IMG/VR virus record: IMGVR_UViG_3300042371_000255
Span: 1-32,162 of that record
Origin: a virus
DNA length: 32,162 nt
Strand: one strand, 5' to 3'
Below the pieces are notes generated by a model. The model had not been told where the DNA came from. It saw nothing but the letters and a program-made list of their open reading frames with translations, and searched no databases. Positions 7,597 through 16,862 of the stretch are shown in pieces. Position numbers and translations under genes: made by a program. Positions within the stretch are counted from its first letter, which is position 1; each line of letters begins with the position of its first letter.

Positions 7597-8720
7597 GATA
7601 TAACCACCTAGAGATGTTGCCAGAAGAGGCATTCCAGAAAGTTGGTAAAACTATTAAGTTATACGGCAAGGGCGGCGGTGCACCAGCCCCTACTAACCAA
7701 ACGGTTACGCAAACTAACTTGCCTGAATACGCTCGTCCGTATTTTGAAAACTTATTAAATCGTACACAGGCACAATCATACCAAGGGTACCAACCATACG
7801 GGGCTGCTCGTGTAGCGGGCTTTACTCCTGAACAACAAGGTATTCAACAAAACTATTCTAACTTGAGCACACCAGGTCAGTTTGGTCAAGCAACTCAAGG
7901 TCTTAATGTAGCTGGTGGCATGGGTATGGCTGGTGCAGGTGCGGGTTTAAGTCAAGCTCTAGCATATCAACCTACCAACTATAATGCACAACAAGTAGGG
8001 ACTCAACAATTTGGTCAAGGCGCTGCGGATTACTATTCAAGCCCGTACCAACAAAACGTTACTAACATTGCCTTACGTGAAGCACAACAAAAAGGTGCCC
8101 TAGATAAAAACGCATTGATGAGTGGTGCTATTGGCCGTGGTACATTTGGTGGAGCTAGGAACGCGCTATTACAGGCAGAACAAAACCGGGGCTTAAATCA
8201 ACAACTTGGTGATATCCAAATGCAAGGTAGCCAACAAGGCTATTTAAATGCACAACAACAATTCAACGCAGACCAGGCTCGTGCACAACAAGCAGCACTA
8301 GCTAACCAACAAGCAGGCCTATCTGCAAACCAACAAAACGTACAAGGCCAACAATATGCGGCTGGTTTAGGGCAACAACTATACGGTACAGGTTTGAGTG
8401 GTATTCAGCAGGCTGCGACTGGCTTAGGTGCATTAGGTTCTACACAACAAGCATCTGATTTAGCTCGTCTAGGCGCACAACAAAGTTCAGCCGCACAACA
8501 ACAAGCATTGCAACAAACACAACTTGATACTGCATACCAAGACTTCTTACGTCAACGTGACTACCCACAAGAACAACTTGGCTTCTACAGTAACATTCTC
8601 CGTGGATTACCTGTACAATTGGCGTCTACTACTCAATCTTATCAAGCACCTCAAAGTATTGGTGCACAGATTGGCGGTTTAGGTTTAGCAGGCTTAGGCT
8701 TAGCTAACGCATTAAAATAA
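7593..8720 (+). CDS. Gln/Ala-rich virion or ejection protein
   Basis: The 375-residue product is very rich in Gln, Ala and Gly, with long helical stretches (QQQFNADQARAQQAALANQQ) and a conserved-looking end containing Y-Q-D-F-L-R-Q-R-D-Y-P-Q-E-Q-L-G-F-Y, then a Gly/Leu-rich hydrophobic C-terminus (IGGLGLAGLGLANAL). I recall that R-D-Y-P-Q-E-Q segment from marine podovirus virion proteins. Its start overlaps the previous stop (ATGA). The basic N-terminus ends in G-K-G-G-G. Together with its neighbours this points to an ejection or internal core protein able to cross membranes; no enzyme motif is seen. Confidence 0.7.
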   Translation: MRYNHLEMLPEEAFQKVGKTIKLYGKGGGAPAPTNQTVTQTNLPEYARPYFENLLNRTQAQSYQGYQPYGAARVAGFTPEQQGIQQNYSNLSTPGQFGQATQGLNVAGGMGMAGAGAGLSQALAYQPTNYNAQQVGTQQFGQGAADYYSSPYQQNVTNIALREAQQKGALDKNALMSGAIGRGTFGGARNALLQAEQNRGLNQQLGDIQMQGSQQGYLNAQQQFNADQARAQQAALANQQAGLSANQQNVQGQQYAAGLGQQLYGTGLSGIQQAATGLGALGSTQQASDLARLGAQQSSAAQQQALQQTQLDTAYQDFLRQRDYPQEQLGFYSNILRGLPVQLASTTQSYQAPQSIGAQIGGLGLAGLGLANALK

Positions 8721-8729
8721 GGATAAGAT

Positions 8730-10313
8730 ATGCAACAGAACATGCGCCCCATTACTAAACCGGACTTAAACAGTATTTTTGAATCTATGCTTGCTATCCC
8801 TGCAAATGTTAGGGCCCAGCATGTTAATGCTTATTTATTGACGGGTTCGCCTGAACAAAAACTAGCAGCGGCAATGATTAAAGATATGCCTCAAAGTCAA
8901 GCACCAGCTGCACCTGCTCAAGCTCCAACACAAACAGTTATAGACCAAAAATTAGCCCAAGTAGAACCAGGCATTGCTGCACTTCCAGTAGCCGAAGGTA
9001 TGTTTGATGGTGGCGCTTATGCAGGTGGTGGCATAATTGCATTTGACGATGGTGGTGATGTTCCTGGGTATGCAACTCAAGGTGAAGTAAAAGCAGCATC
9101 TCCAGTGGGTCGTTGGTGGGAAGGTAGACAAGCTGTTGGTGATGAGTACTTACTAGCTGAAAAATTACGTGCTGACCTCCAATCTAAATATGGTCCTAAA
9201 GCTGGGCTAGGTGGGTTATTCATGGAGCAATCTGACGTAGAACGTGAACAGGCACAGGCTATATCTGAAAGACTACCTAAAATGTCTCTATCAGAATTGC
9301 AATCATTAAGCCAATCTGGAACATTATCACCAGTTGCAGCAGCACCTGCACAAGCTAAACCAATAGCCGCAATGCCAGCAAGAGATAAAGTACAAGAAGC
9401 AGCTGATGCAGCCGCGCCAGTTACTAAGTCCCAATCATTCTCTTCTAAACTAGGGGATTTGGATTGGACTAACATAACGGACAATAGCTCTGAATATGAA
9501 AAGTTAAAACAAACAGTACGAACTCCTGAAGCACTAATCGCAGAGCGTGCAGGTTTAATCGGTATAGACCCTAACCGAGCCAGAAATGATGAACGGTTAA
9601 AAGCCATGGAAGAAAAAACAGGTAAGGCTGAGGAAGCTGCACCGTGGATGGCATTAGCACAATTTGGCTTGGGTATCGCTGGCGCTAGAAAAGGCCAAGA
9701 AGGCGAAGCTATTAGCAAGTCAGGTATTAATGCGCTACAAGGTCTTTCAGTAGCTAAAGATAAAGTAGAAGCTGCACGTGAAAAACAATTCGATTTATCT
9801 ACTCGTCAAGCACAAGCTGACCGTGCTGAAAAAGTAGCCGCTGCTGATTACGGTATACGTAGTAAAGAACACACAGAAGCACAAAACCGCGCTGCAGAAC
9901 TTGCTAAGATTGGATATAAAACTGACCTTGAAGTTAAAAATGCTACCGGCGCGTATGATGCTAAGAAAGCTAAAGTTGCAGCTCAATTAGATTTGAAAAA
10001 ACTAGACCAAGCAGCCGCACAACATTCACAAACAATTGCTATGTATGAAAAACGAATGAAATCTGCGGATGCGGCTACAGCAGCTAAACTAATAGCAGCT
10101 AAACAAACAGTCATGAAGAACATGCAATCAGACCCTGCATATACGGACGCATATCTTGCGCTTAAAAAGAAGTATAATAATGACGTAGGGAATGAAATGT
10201 TTAAAGGCGAGTTAGCACTCTTACGAAACGGTTACGTTGCTAATGCATTAGGTCAAGTTCTAGAAGCGGATGAGGGGATTAAAACTGCTGATTCTCTCTT
10301 GGCTGGGGACTAA
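8730..10313 (+). CDS. Coiled-coil virion or ejection protein with GGG...DDGG motif
   Basis: The 527-residue product has a short N-terminal helical domain, a Pro/Ala/Gln linker at about 55-70, then the motif A-G-G-G-I-I-A-F-D-D-G-G-D-V-P-G-Y near residue 92. This motif is a recurrent feature of phage virion proteins from aquatic samples, by memory. From about residue 280 it is a long charged helix-rich region with Ala/Lys/Gln/Glu heptads, probably coiled coil, with a hydrophobic Ala/Gly patch near 305-315. AAGGATAAG precedes the ATG. It directly precedes the 2102-residue protein, so the two are probably partners in the ejection apparatus. Confidence 0.7.
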   Translation: MQQNMRPITKPDLNSIFESMLAIPANVRAQHVNAYLLTGSPEQKLAAAMIKDMPQSQAPAAPAQAPTQTVIDQKLAQVEPGIAALPVAEGMFDGGAYAGGGIIAFDDGGDVPGYATQGEVKAASPVGRWWEGRQAVGDEYLLAEKLRADLQSKYGPKAGLGGLFMEQSDVEREQAQAISERLPKMSLSELQSLSQSGTLSPVAAAPAQAKPIAAMPARDKVQEAADAAAPVTKSQSFSSKLGDLDWTNITDNSSEYEKLKQTVRTPEALIAERAGLIGIDPNRARNDERLKAMEEKTGKAEEAAPWMALAQFGLGIAGARKGQEGEAISKSGINALQGLSVAKDKVEAAREKQFDLSTRQAQADRAEKVAAADYGIRSKEHTEAQNRAAELAKIGYKTDLEVKNATGAYDAKKAKVAAQLDLKKLDQAAAQHSQTIAMYEKRMKSADAATAAKLIAAKQTVMKNMQSDPAYTDAYLALKKKYNNDVGNEMFKGELALLRNGYVANALGQVLEADEGIKTADSLLAGD

Positions 10314-10331
10314 ACCATTTAAGGAATTGTT

Positions 10332-13300
10332 ATGATTGTTAATTTACCTAAGTTAGGCCCAGTCAAGTTTAGAGACGACCTAACGCAAGAGCAATTTCTA
10401 GCCCAAGTACAACAACTATCAGAAAAGCATGATTTTAAACTCCCAGGACCTGATTATGGTCTAATGGGCTCGTTTACTAAAGGTGTATCCCGCGGGGCAA
10501 CTCGTATGGGCGAAACCTTTGGAGATATCCTCCCTGCCCTAGGTGCAAGTGCATTGGGTTTTGATGACTATGCTAAAGCTCAAATGGCAGAAGCTAAAGC
10601 TACTGAAGAGCAACTAGCCCGAGAAAACCCCGCACAGTTTGAATCCTACAAGCAAGTTGAAGGCGTGGGCGACGCTGCTAGATACGCGCTAGAAACATTA
10701 GGGGAAGTAACTCCTGATATGGCAAGTATGTTGGTCCCCGGCGGTATTGGTGGAGCAGTAGCTAAACGAGGTGCCGCTAAACTTGCAGAAAAAGAATTAG
10801 CAGGTATAACTCCGGGACTTGTAGAGACAGGTGCCTCTGCTGAAGAATTAGCGCATGTTGCTGGTCGTGTCGGTGCAGAGAATGCTGCGAGGCAGCAGGC
10901 TAAAGGTCAAGGGGTTGGTGTATACCTCGGTTCATTTGCAATGAACACCCCTGAAGTATTTCAAAGTATCTATCAAGACTCCGGACAATTAGCTCCCGGC
11001 GCGTCATTATTATTCGGGTCAGTTAGTGCTGCACTAGATTCTGTTCTGCCTGCCACAGTATTGAGGTCACTATCCCCCGCAGGTAAAGCGGCTATCACTG
11101 GCAAAATATTAGAGCAGTCTGGCATGCGTCCGGGCTTAGCCAAAAACATTACCAAGTCAGCGCTTTCAAGTCTAGGTACCGAAGGTCTAACTGAAGGTGC
11201 TCAAGAAGCACTAAATATTGCGGCCGAAGGGTTTGTAAATGAAAACCGTGATATGTGGACTGATAAAGACTTTAACCGTATCGTTGAGAGTTCAGTTCGT
11301 GGTGCTATTGCGGGTACTCCGTTTGGTGCTATCCAAGGTGCAGCTAAAAATGCGCAAGAGAAAGCCGTAGAACAACAAGGTATTGCTAGAGAAGAAGCAG
11401 CTAGACAACAACAAATAGATGTAGCAATGGCAGAACGTCAACGTCAAGCTGACATGGTAACTCAAGCACAACAAGCACAAGAGCAAGCAGCCGCACAAGC
11501 AGCACAACGTTCTCAAGCAAATCTACCTATGGACTTACCGGGTATGGAACCGGTTGCGGGTTTTACTCAAGGTGAAGTTGGCCCTGCTATGCCTACGGAA
11601 GAAACTGCACAAGCGGAACAAGTTGCTGCAGGGCAAGAGTCTTTATTTGGCGCAACAGGTAAACCAACTCCTGAAGCACTTTCATCTGTGAAGATGGCGG
11701 CGCAACAACAAAAACAAGCGGAAGCGCAAGCTAAAGTAGACCAAAAGCAAGCACTAGCGGAGTTAGCTCCTAAACAATTTGACATCATGCAGAACGTTCG
11801 CATGAAAGAAAGCAACTTATCGCCTACATCTCCGCTACAACAACTAATAGCACAAGCTTCTGACTTCGGCCCTAAAGTAAAAGCAAAACAAATAGAAGCT
11901 GCACGTACCGAGCCTACTTCAGTTACATCCGACCAAACATGGAAAGACCTAGGTGTTGGCCCTACAGCTATATTGCGCAAAGAAGGCGCTTTAAACAACT
12001 TAGATATTACCAAACAGGAAGATGTTGATAGATTACATGCGGGCCTTGATATCTACTTAGCCCAATCTAGGTTGAGCCCTAAGTTACAGGAAAGCGTAAC
12101 TAAATTTAAAGCCGCGTTGCCTCCTGCAATAGTAAAAGAAACCGCCCCAGTTGTAGCCGAAAAAGCTACGACCGAAGCCCCTTTAGAAACACTTCAAGCA
12201 AAAGAAGCACTACAGGCAGAACCTATTGAAGAGACATGGGATAATTTTGATACCGGCGTAGCGTTCCAAGACATGCCTAAATACTTGCAAGAAGAAGTAG
12301 TGTCTTTACATGGCAAAAACAAATTGACTCAAGAAGAAGCTGACTTCTATGCAAGCGAAGCTAAACGTAACGAGCCTGAAGACATAGTTGAAGAAGCACC
12401 GGTAGAAGAAGCTGTAGCTGAAGAAGCGCCAATTAGTAAAAAAGAAGCCGAGGCTAAAGTTGCAGGAAATAATTTAGATGACGCAATGGAAAAGTTTGAA
12501 ACACTTCTAAAAGATGAGTCTGCTACCCCAAAACAAATTAAAGCCGCAGATGATAAAGTAACCGCTGCTAGAAAAATATACAATAAAGCAACGTATTTAG
12601 ATGAATCTGAACCGGCAGTAGAACCAGCACCCGCGCCAAAAGCGGCTAAGAAACCCAAAGCTAAAGCTAAGAAAGTAACTCAGGCCGAAGTAAATAACTC
12701 TACAGATATGGTCGAGGCAGTGCATGCTGCAGTAGAGGCCGAACTTACTCCGGAAGAACTATCTAGGGTTAACGAACACTATGGCACTACGGATTCTAAT
12801 GTTGCCCTAGATAAGTTTACTGAAGACTTTACTGACTGGGTATTCGCAGGCGCAAAGAACGCGCAGCATAAATTAGCTGACCTATTTAATAAAGTATGGC
12901 TATCTGTTAAACACGGCATGTTGTCCGTGGCGATGTTGGTGAATCTCAATCCTGCCAATACTCAAATACATACTGTAAATATACCGGTAACAACCTATAC
13001 AATAAAACAAACAGTTGAGCGTCCGAAGGTAGACTTTAAAAACGTAGCTGTTCCTGGCTATATTCAACAAGTCGCCGATAACCGCATGAGGGCTAACCCA
13101 AATAAACCTATTGCAATTGTAGATAAGCAAATGGGGTTGACCTATGTGATTGATGCAAACGGCGTACTAGCTGGTAAATCTGCGTCTCTTACAGGTAAAA
13201 CTAAAGGGGATGTTAGGTCCGAAGCAGCTAAAAAGACAGCGAACGTAGAGTCAATAGCAGAAAAAGATAAAGTTACTGAAGCAGGGATGTTTGATGCGAG

Positions 13301-16300
13301 TGTAAAAAATGTTCCTCACTACGGTAATGTTATTACACTGCAAATATTTGATAACTACTCTATCGCCATGCATCCAACCTATTTAGGTGCACCAGCTGAG
13401 CAACGCCAAGCACGTTTAGAATCTGCTACTCCTGAAGATAACCGCATCTCTTTTGGCTGTATCAATGTGCCTAACGAGTTTATGCAAAACGTAGTATTTA
13501 AAGTTATCCCTAAAGGGGTAAAAAGCTTTCCTATAGTTGTAATACCAGAGTCAAAATCAATTCAAGAGTTCTTCCCAACAGAAGACTTCGCAAGCTCTGA
13601 AACTAAGTATATAACTAAAACTGCACAAGGTACTGCCGCAAGCACGCCCGATAAAACAACCCCTAAAATGGCTGCTACTCGTGAAGAGCTAACTAGAGAA
13701 CAAGCTGCTGCTAACTTAGGTGCTGCCTTATCTGCTATATTTGAAACTAAATTTAATATCGTTCCAGGTGAAACTCCGCCTGACATATTAAAAGCAATCA
13801 CTCAAATGATTGAAGTACTTATCCGTGATGGCGCACGTTCTCTTGGTGAAACAGTAGCTGCTATTCGTAAGGACTTAGGCGAAGCCGCATTCCGTAGAGT
13901 AAACAAAAAAGATATTGCTCGCATATACAGAGAGAAATCTAAAGAGCGGGAAAAAACTAGGAAGACTGCTAACGTTAAACAAAAAGCCCAAGAAGCTTCA
14001 AGTGAGATTGGAATTGCAGATACTGTACTAGATAACTTACCTGAGCCAAAACCAGCAATAATAGAAGGTGCCTTAAATGCGGTATCAACCGTACCAGACT
14101 CGCTCAGGAAGGGCGCTTTAGGGTTTATGAGCCTACCTAACCTAGTCGAAGTTTTTGGCAAAACTTTCCCTACATTAAAAAATCTTTTGACAGCGGTTGA
14201 ATACCGTGGTGCTCGTAGTATTGAGTATCGTGAGCAAGTTTCTAGAATTGTTAATAAAGGGTCTAAGCTTATTAAGGCAATGACACCTGCACAGGTGAAG
14301 CATTTTAACGACCTTATACTAGATATCTCTCGTCTTAAACTTGACCCACGCCCTAAAGCATTGGAAAAAGACCCTACCTTAGTTAATAATCCTTTAATTA
14401 AACAGTTCAAAGCTTTACCACAAGCACTACAAGACTACGCAATAGAGCTTGCTGACCAATACGAAGCATACGGCAATAAGTATTTAGATTTACTAATCAA
14501 TCAAATCCCTCAGCAAAACAACAGGGAGTATTTGACTTTAGTAGAGAAGATGAAGGCTAAGTTTGAAGCTGGCCGCATACCATTCTATTTGCCATTGCTA
14601 CGTTCCGGGGAATACTGGGTTTCGTTTACTGATACTAATGGAGAACGTGTAGTATTTGCTAGAGAGTCTAAACGACAACTAGACGAGGTAGTAAGCGCCA
14701 TCGAAAAAGCTGGTGGGACTAATATTCAAAGATATACCCAGATAGCGCAAATTACTCACCGTTCTGCACCACCTACCGGATTTATGGCGGGTGTTATTTC
14801 AGACCTACAAAAAGCTAAAGTAAACGATGAAGTAATCAACGACATCTATAGGTCTTACCTAGACTTGTTCCCAGCTGAATCCTTGAAGCAACAGTTCCAA
14901 ACCCGTAAAGGGGATAAAGGGTACACATCAGATGTAGTTCAGGGCTTTGCTGCAGTTGGTAGTCGTATGGCGCATCAACTTGCTAACATGGAGTATGCAC
15001 CTGATATTGGGAATGCTATTAAAGGCGTCAAGTCAGTATACGAAGCTAACCCTTCAATGGCTAACCGTGACATATACGATAACATTGCATCTCAAGAACA
15101 GTTCCTAAGCAACCCAACTGCGGCACCTTGGGCATCTAGGCTTTCTTACTTCAGCTACCTATCTTACATTACAGGTAACGTTTCTTCTGCAGTTATCAAC
15201 TTAACTCAGTTACCCATCGTTGTTTACAGCTTACTAGGTGGTAAGTATGGGTTTGGGGAAGCCGCTAGTGCAATGTCTAGAGCTACTAAGATGTACTTTG
15301 CTGGCGGCCTAGATAACAACTCCGAGTTTATGCCTGACCGCACTTTTGGTACTAATGCCAAAGGAGAATACGCAGACTTATATAAAGTGGCCGTAGACCG
15401 TTCTGCTATACGTCGTGGTGTTGGCTATGAAATGACTGAAATGCGTAAGGTAAGCACTGAAGACTATACCGGCATTCGTTCTAAGGTTGAGCATGGCCTT
15501 GGGTTCTTGTTCCAAAACTCAGAGCGCTTTAACCGTGAAGTAACATTAATTGCCACCTTTGACCTAGCTAGAAAATCAGGCATGTCTAAAGAAGAAGCAA
15601 TTGAAGAAGCTATCCGTGTAAACACATCTGCACATAGCCATGCGCTAACTGATGCAGGTCCTAGGTTCTTCCAACAAGGCTGGGGTAAAGTTATGTTTAC
15701 CTTCAAACGCTTTGCTCAGGCACAAATTTATTTAGTAGGTCGCTTAGCTCAACAAGCATACGCAGGTGAATCTAAAGAAGTTAGGGATATTGCACGTAAA
15801 CAACTTACCGGTATCTTTGGCATGGCCTACTTATTCGCTGGTGTTCAAGGCATGCCTCTATATGGCGGCGCTACTTTAGTAGCATCTACGTTAAATGCGG
15901 CTTTGGGTGATGATGACGAACCGTTTGATGCAGATGAATCTGTGCGTACTGCCATTGGTGATTTAGGTTACAAAGGTCCGCTCAATCAGTTGCTCAACAT
16001 CGACATCGCTTCTCGTACTGGTTTCAATGGTATGTTGTGGCGTGACGATAAAAAACGTTTGGCAGATGTTGGTCCACTTATCTACGCTATCGAACACATG
16101 ATGGGCCCAGCTTATTCCGCCTTAGTTACGAACCCATCTCGTGCACTTGACGAGCTACAAAAAGGCCACAACGAACGAGCCATTGAAGCGGTAATGCCAT
16201 CCTTTATTCGTAACGGTATGAAGGGTATTCGCTATGCAACTGAAGGCGCACTCAACTCTAAAGGCGCTCCGATTGTAGAGGATATCAACGCATATAACCT

Positions 16301-16640
16301 AGCAATGCAAATACTTGGGTTTACCCCCGCTACTCTTAGTGAAGCGTATGCTCGTGCTGGGTCTATGAAACAGGCTGAAAAATATATCGGAGAAAGAAGG
16401 GGTGCGTTACTAGATAACTTATACCTCGCACGTACTACCGGAGATACGGATGGTATGATGGATATAAATGAAAAAATAGCTAACTTCAACTCAATCCACC
16501 CTGAACCTGGAATTAAAATTTCACAAGATACTATCAATAAATCGTACACTGCACGTGAGAATGCACTTAAAGATACGGTAGATGGCGTTCGTTTAAATCC
16601 AAAAATGAGACCATACTTAGTAGAAAACTTTGGTTCATAA
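10332..16640 (+). CDS. Giant ejection-type virion protein with internal L,D-transpeptidase-like domain
   Basis: The 2102-residue product is the largest gene here. The N-terminus (about 1-40) is a small domain (IVNLPKLGPVKFRDDLTQEQ). Residues about 45-320 hold Gly/Ala-rich hydrophobic helices of the kind found in giant phage ejection proteins. Residues 337-396 are Gln/Ala coiled coil, and about 655-785 are Glu/Ala then Pro/Lys/Ala linkers. Residues about 922-1080 resemble a YkuD-type L,D-transpeptidase: an I-A-I-V-D-K strand opening, H1014 in A-M-H-P-T-Y-L-G, then D-N-R-I-S-F-G-C-I-N-V-P with C1043 as candidate nucleophile. The C-terminal half is long and helical, with N-L-T-Q-L-P near 1620 and a hydrophobic stretch at about 1825-1858, recalling large PLxRFG-type polyvalent proteins. 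AAGGAA precedes the ATG. Confidence 0.8.
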   Translation: MIVNLPKLGPVKFRDDLTQEQFLAQVQQLSEKHDFKLPGPDYGLMGSFTKGVSRGATRMGETFGDILPALGASALGFDDYAKAQMAEAKATEEQLARENPAQFESYKQVEGVGDAARYALETLGEVTPDMASMLVPGGIGGAVAKRGAAKLAEKELAGITPGLVETGASAEELAHVAGRVGAENAARQQAKGQGVGVYLGSFAMNTPEVFQSIYQDSGQLAPGASLLFGSVSAALDSVLPATVLRSLSPAGKAAITGKILEQSGMRPGLAKNITKSALSSLGTEGLTEGAQEALNIAAEGFVNENRDMWTDKDFNRIVESSVRGAIAGTPFGAIQGAAKNAQEKAVEQQGIAREEAARQQQIDVAMAERQRQADMVTQAQQAQEQAAAQAAQRSQANLPMDLPGMEPVAGFTQGEVGPAMPTEETAQAEQVAAGQESLFGATGKPTPEALSSVKMAAQQQKQAEAQAKVDQKQALAELAPKQFDIMQNVRMKESNLSPTSPLQQLIAQASDFGPKVKAKQIEAARTEPTSVTSDQTWKDLGVGPTAILRKEGALNNLDITKQEDVDRLHAGLDIYLAQSRLSPKLQESVTKFKAALPPAIVKETAPVVAEKATTEAPLETLQAKEALQAEPIEETWDNFDTGVAFQDMPKYLQEEVVSLHGKNKLTQEEADFYASEAKRNEPEDIVEEAPVEEAVAEEAPISKKEAEAKVAGNNLDDAMEKFETLLKDESATPKQIKAADDKVTAARKIYNKATYLDESEPAVEPAPAPKAAKKPKAKAKKVTQAEVNNSTDMVEAVHAAVEAELTPEELSRVNEHYGTTDSNVALDKFTEDFTDWVFAGAKNAQHKLADLFNKVWLSVKHGMLSVAMLVNLNPANTQIHTVNIPVTTYTIKQTVERPKVDFKNVAVPGYIQQVADNRMRANPNKPIAIVDKQMGLTYVIDANGVLAGKSASLTGKTKGDVRSEAAKKTANVESIAEKDKVTEAGMFDASVKNVPHYGNVITLQIFDNYSIAMHPTYLGAPAEQRQARLESATPEDNRISFGCINVPNEFMQNVVFKVIPKGVKSFPIVVIPESKSIQEFFPTEDFASSETKYITKTAQGTAASTPDKTTPKMAATREELTREQAAANLGAALSAIFETKFNIVPGETPPDILKAITQMIEVLIRDGARSLGETVAAIRKDLGEAAFRRVNKKDIARIYREKSKEREKTRKTANVKQKAQEASSEIGIADTVLDNLPEPKPAIIEGALNAVSTVPDSLRKGALGFMSLPNLVEVFGKTFPTLKNLLTAVEYRGARSIEYREQVSRIVNKGSKLIKAMTPAQVKHFNDLILDISRLKLDPRPKALEKDPTLVNNPLIKQFKALPQALQDYAIELADQYEAYGNKYLDLLINQIPQQNNREYLTLVEKMKAKFEAGRIPFYLPLLRSGEYWVSFTDTNGERVVFARESKRQLDEVVSAIEKAGGTNIQRYTQIAQITHRSAPPTGFMAGVISDLQKAKVNDEVINDIYRSYLDLFPAESLKQQFQTRKGDKGYTSDVVQGFAAVGSRMAHQLANMEYAPDIGNAIKGVKSVYEANPSMANRDIYDNIASQEQFLSNPTAAPWASRLSYFSYLSYITGNVSSAVINLTQLPIVVYSLLGGKYGFGEAASAMSRATKMYFAGGLDNNSEFMPDRTFGTNAKGEYADLYKVAVDRSAIRRGVGYEMTEMRKVSTEDYTGIRSKVEHGLGFLFQNSERFNREVTLIATFDLARKSGMSKEEAIEEAIRVNTSAHSHALTDAGPRFFQQGWGKVMFTFKRFAQAQIYLVGRLAQQAYAGESKEVRDIARKQLTGIFGMAYLFAGVQGMPLYGGATLVASTLNAALGDDDEPFDADESVRTAIGDLGYKGPLNQLLNIDIASRTGFNGMLWRDDKKRLADVGPLIYAIEHMMGPAYSALVTNPSRALDELQKGHNERAIEAVMPSFIRNGMKGIRYATEGALNSKGAPIVEDINAYNLAMQILGFTPATLSEAYARAGSMKQAEKYIGERRGALLDNLYLARTTGDTDGMMDINEKIANFNSIHPEPGIKISQDTINKSYTARENALKDTVDGVRLNPKMRPYLVENFGS

Positions 16641-16663
16641 AAGAAAACCCCGCCGAAGCGGGG
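16639..16663 (-). terminator. Rho-independent terminator with UUCG loop for the leftward operon
   Basis: On the minus strand the stem CCCCGC-TTCG-GCGGGG (16663 down to 16648) is followed at once by TTTTCTTTT, the layout of an intrinsic terminator with an extra-stable C(UUCG)G tetraloop. On the plus strand the stem is followed by TCTGAGG, so it is not a good terminator for the rightward genes. The T-tract overlaps the stop codon of the giant gene. Confidence 0.85.
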
Positions 16664-16862
16664 TCTGAGGGGGTACTAAGCGACGGGGAATCGCAAAAGC
16701 ATCCTATACTAAATTCGCCAAACGCGCAAGCCATATATGTCGTTTTCTACGACAAATTTAATAACTATTCGGAACTTCAATCTTTGTGTAACCTTAGTTA
16801 CGTAGTTCGCTACGGGCACCCTATTGATACATGGGATAAAAATAGAAGTGCCCACATCAAAC
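16664..16862. other. Convergent intergenic region with four small hairpins
   Basis: No convincing gene lies between the two convergent operons. Besides the terminator, inverted repeats are seen at 16680-16694 (GCGA/TCGC), 16738-16754 (TGTCG/CGACA, 7-nt loop), 16801-16814 (CGTAG-TTCG-CTACG) and 16814-16853 (GGGCAC plus CTATT pairing with AATAG and GTGCCC across a bulge). These may be further 3'-end structures of the leftward transcript, or a structured site of another kind. Confidence 0.6.

Noticed and set aside
9077-9718. 213-codon minus-strand frame
   Set aside because: Antisense to the Ala-rich 8730-10313 gene; Ser/Ala/Cys-rich nonsense composition.
13802-14410. 202-codon minus-strand frame
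   Set aside because: Antisense to the giant gene, no binding site; sense strand is clearly coding.
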